Assembly: GCA_050184225.1 (NCBI GenBank)
Contig: JBFXAN010000140.1
Location: forward strand, 1-17,247
Origin: JBFXAN01 sp050184225
GTDB lineage: Bacteria; Chloroflexota; Dehalococcoidia; CAUJGQ01
Direction of reading: 5' to 3'
DNA length: 17,247 bases
Shown here: piece after piece, positions 15,826 through 17,247 of the stretch
How positions within the stretch are numbered: the first letter of the stretch is position 1
How the letters are laid out: each line of letters opens with the position of its first letter
The notes under the pieces: model-generated
Told to the model about the DNA's origin: nothing
What the model saw: the letters and a program-made list of their open reading frames with translations, nothing else
Databases searched by the model: none
Translations under genes and position numbers: made by a program

Positions 15826-16548
15826 TCACTCGCTGATATGGACGACCCGCCCGCTGAGGGAGCCATCGGGCAGCCGCTCGCCGCCGACAGTCACCTGCTG
15901 GCCGGCGGCGAGGTCGGTCACCGCCACCGGCCGGTAGCGGCGCACCTCAACCGCGGGCGGCATGTCGAGCGTCTCCTCGCCACACGGTGTCTCGAGGCGA
16001 AGGTGTCCGTCCCCCACCGCCAGCACCGTCCCGATGCGAACACCGTACACAGGAGGACACCACGCCGACGGCGACGGTGCCGGACTGAGCGATGCACCGT
16101 ACGGGACATTGATGGTCGTCACTTGACCCGTATCCTCTGGTAGGGCGAAGGGATCGCGAGAGATCGTCTTGGTCGTGACCTGAATCCAGTCGCCGACGGT
16201 GAGGGAGGCGGCGCCGGACGACGTTGTCACCGCCGCAATGATCGCGTCCGGCTGGAGCAGGATGCGCTCGGTGCCGCCGGTAATCGTGTGCAGGGTGAAG
16301 GCGTGGCCATGCACCTGATCCACGGTATCATTGACAAGCGCACGGCGTAGCGGCACCTGCACCGATGGTGCCGGCGACGCTGGGGCCACGGTACCGTCGC
16401 CGGCATCTGCTTCGTTGGTTCCCACCGACGCCGTTCCATCCTGCCCGCTCTCACCGAGCGGATTGATCAGATACACAGCCAGCCCGGCGGCGGCCAGGGC
16501 AAGGACCCCCAGGCACAGCCACGCGAGCCGGTTGATGATTCGAGTCAT
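15826..16548 (-). CDS. Membrane-anchored extracytoplasmic protein of unknown function
   Basis: 240 residues from the ATG at 16548. An in-frame GTG four codons earlier abuts GGGAGG with no spacer, so the ATG is preferred, although its spacer is 12 bases. Residues about 8-28 (LAWLCLGVLALAAAGLAVYLI) form an N-terminal membrane anchor after two Arg. An Ala/Gly/Asp/Pro-rich linker follows to about 65, then two small beta-rich segments: one around VHGHAFTLHTITGGTERILL with VGDWIQVTTK, and one around VYGVRIGTVLAVGDGHLRLE with VTDLAAGQQVTVGG. The two look like repeats of an OB-like or DUF5666-type unit. Most of the protein lies outside the membrane. No function can be assigned. Confidence 0.72.
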   Translation of the reverse strand: MTRIINRLAWLCLGVLALAAAGLAVYLINPLGESGQDGTASVGTNEADAGDGTVAPASPAPSVQVPLRRALVNDTVDQVHGHAFTLHTITGGTERILLQPDAIIAAVTTSSGAASLTVGDWIQVTTKTISRDPFALPEDTGQVTTINVPYGASLSPAPSPSAWCPPVYGVRIGTVLAVGDGHLRLETPCGEETLDMPPAVEVRRYRPVAVTDLAAGQQVTVGGERLPDGSLSGRVVHISE

Positions 16549-16700
16549 GATGCTGCTCACCCTCCCGGTGTATTGCAGCGAACTTACCTCAACACCGGAC
16601 TCGACGGCCTGAGCATGTCCGTCCGTTCCGGGGCAGAAGCATCACGGCGACGGTCGGCGACGGTAGAATGTCAACGGCCCACACCCAGGAGACGATGCCC

Positions 16701-17247
16701 ATGCATGACCTCTACGTCGTGACCCACCCGCCCGCCGAGCACACCGCGCGTGACCTCGTCGGCGGCTGGTACGACTCGCACTTGACCCCGGAGGGGCGCC
16801 ACGCCGCCCGTCAGATCGCCCAGGAAATCGAGCGCCGCCGTCGCGATGCGAGGCTGCCGCTGCGGATCACGACCTCCGACCTCGCCCGCTGTACCGAAAC
16901 CGCGCAGATCATCGCCACCACCCTCGACATCCCCGTCACCGCCGATCCCCGGTTGCGGGAGATCAGCTTCGGCGAGGCCGAAGGGCGGCCGAACGCCTGG
17001 CTCGCCCAGCATCAGGTGCCCGCCCCCGACCACGACCGGCTCGACCACCGCGGTCCCATCCCCGGCGCCGAGACCCGCCGCGAAGTCGCAACCCGGGTCG
17101 ACGCCTGCGTGCGGGAACTGTTCGCCGACCGGGACCACGACCACATCGTCGTCACGCACGGCTTCACCCAGACCTTCGTCATCACCACCTGGCTGCAGGT
17201 CCCGGTTGCGGCCGTCGGCTTTGCGTCCTTTGCGACCAAGCCCGGCG
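16701..17247 (+). CDS. Histidine phosphatase family protein with THP in place of RHG (3' end outside window)
   Basis: 182 residues are visible and the frame is open at the window end. AGGAG (16687-16691) gives a 9-base spacer to the ATG at 16701; an in-frame ATG at 16695 would leave only 3. The phosphoglycerate-mutase-like fold shows catalytic His9 in LYVVTHPPAEH, then LVGGWYDSHLTPEGRHAA (19-36), Arg63 in TTSDLARCTETA, the acid Glu87 in LREISFGEAEGR, and the second catalytic His153 in VVTHGFTQTF. In most members the first motif is RHG; here Thr replaces the phosphate-binding Arg and Pro the Gly. The subgroup probably still dephosphorylates a small substrate through a phosphohistidine, but with a changed pocket. 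Its neighbour is divergent and unrelated in function. Confidence 0.85.
   Translation, partial: MHDLYVVTHPPAEHTARDLVGGWYDSHLTPEGRHAARQIAQEIERRRRDARLPLRITTSDLARCTETAQIIATTLDIPVTADPRLREISFGEAEGRPNAWLAQHQVPAPDHDRLDHRGPIPGAETRREVATRVDACVRELFADRDHDHIVVTHGFTQTFVITTWLQVPVAAVGFASFATKPG

Overview
The window is dense, high-GC bacterial chromosome with short intergenic gaps, AGGAGG-type ribosome binding sites and no tRNA, rRNA, CRISPR array or transposase that I can see. The gene style (KstR-like TetR next to fatty-acid genes, BKACE enzyme, a secreted FN3 protein with C-terminal GYVWR repeats, a histidine phosphatase with THP in place of RHG) fits a Chloroflexota/Thermomicrobia-like or actinobacterial free-living heterotroph. 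That placement is inference; no marker gene is present.

Layout: (1) 1-1343 +, the end of a class I methyltransferase, translationally coupled (ATGA overlap) to a lipoprotein that looks like an iron-siderophore ABC binding protein. A perfect 16-bp inverted repeat follows. (2) 1459-2844 -, a secreted fibronectin-type-III protein with a duplicated Cys/Trp-rich C-terminal motif. (3) 3093-7761, a lipid-catabolism block: a KstR-like TetR repressor, divergent from an acyl-CoA dehydrogenase and an MFE-2-like short-chain dehydrogenase, then, past a 15-bp GC-rich hairpin, a small split-barrel flavoprotein and an enoyl-CoA hydratase/isomerase-family protein. Together they could carry out several beta-oxidation-like steps on an unknown acyl-CoA. 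(4) 7678-8739, a two-gene module of unknown small proteins bounded by an 81-bp direct repeat. The right copy is a diverged remnant (74 of 81 bases identical) of the hydratase 3' end, so the module sits inside a duplication or insertion scar.

(5) 8883-14181 is the most unusual part. A three-gene minus-strand operon encodes a TusA-like domain fused to a ferritin-like di-iron domain (the sulfurtransferase Cys is absent), an acyl-CoA-dehydrogenase-fold flavoprotein without the usual catalytic glutamates, and a PhnD/SsuA-type binding-protein fold with no signal peptide. Divergent from it is a LysR regulator followed by a BKACE (3-keto-5-aminohexanoate cleavage) family enzyme. The set reads as a regulated oxidative pathway for an unidentified small molecule, and I do not recognise it as a described system. 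(6) 14306-17247, a MATE efflux pump, a membrane-anchored protein of unknown function, and the start of a histidine phosphatase that runs off the window.

No stretch longer than 300 bases lacks a gene. The largest gaps are 8631-8882 (repeat remnant plus hairpin), 2845-3092 (only a small hairpin seen), 3714-3948 (divergent promoter region) and 6143-6351 (hairpin, then nothing recognised).
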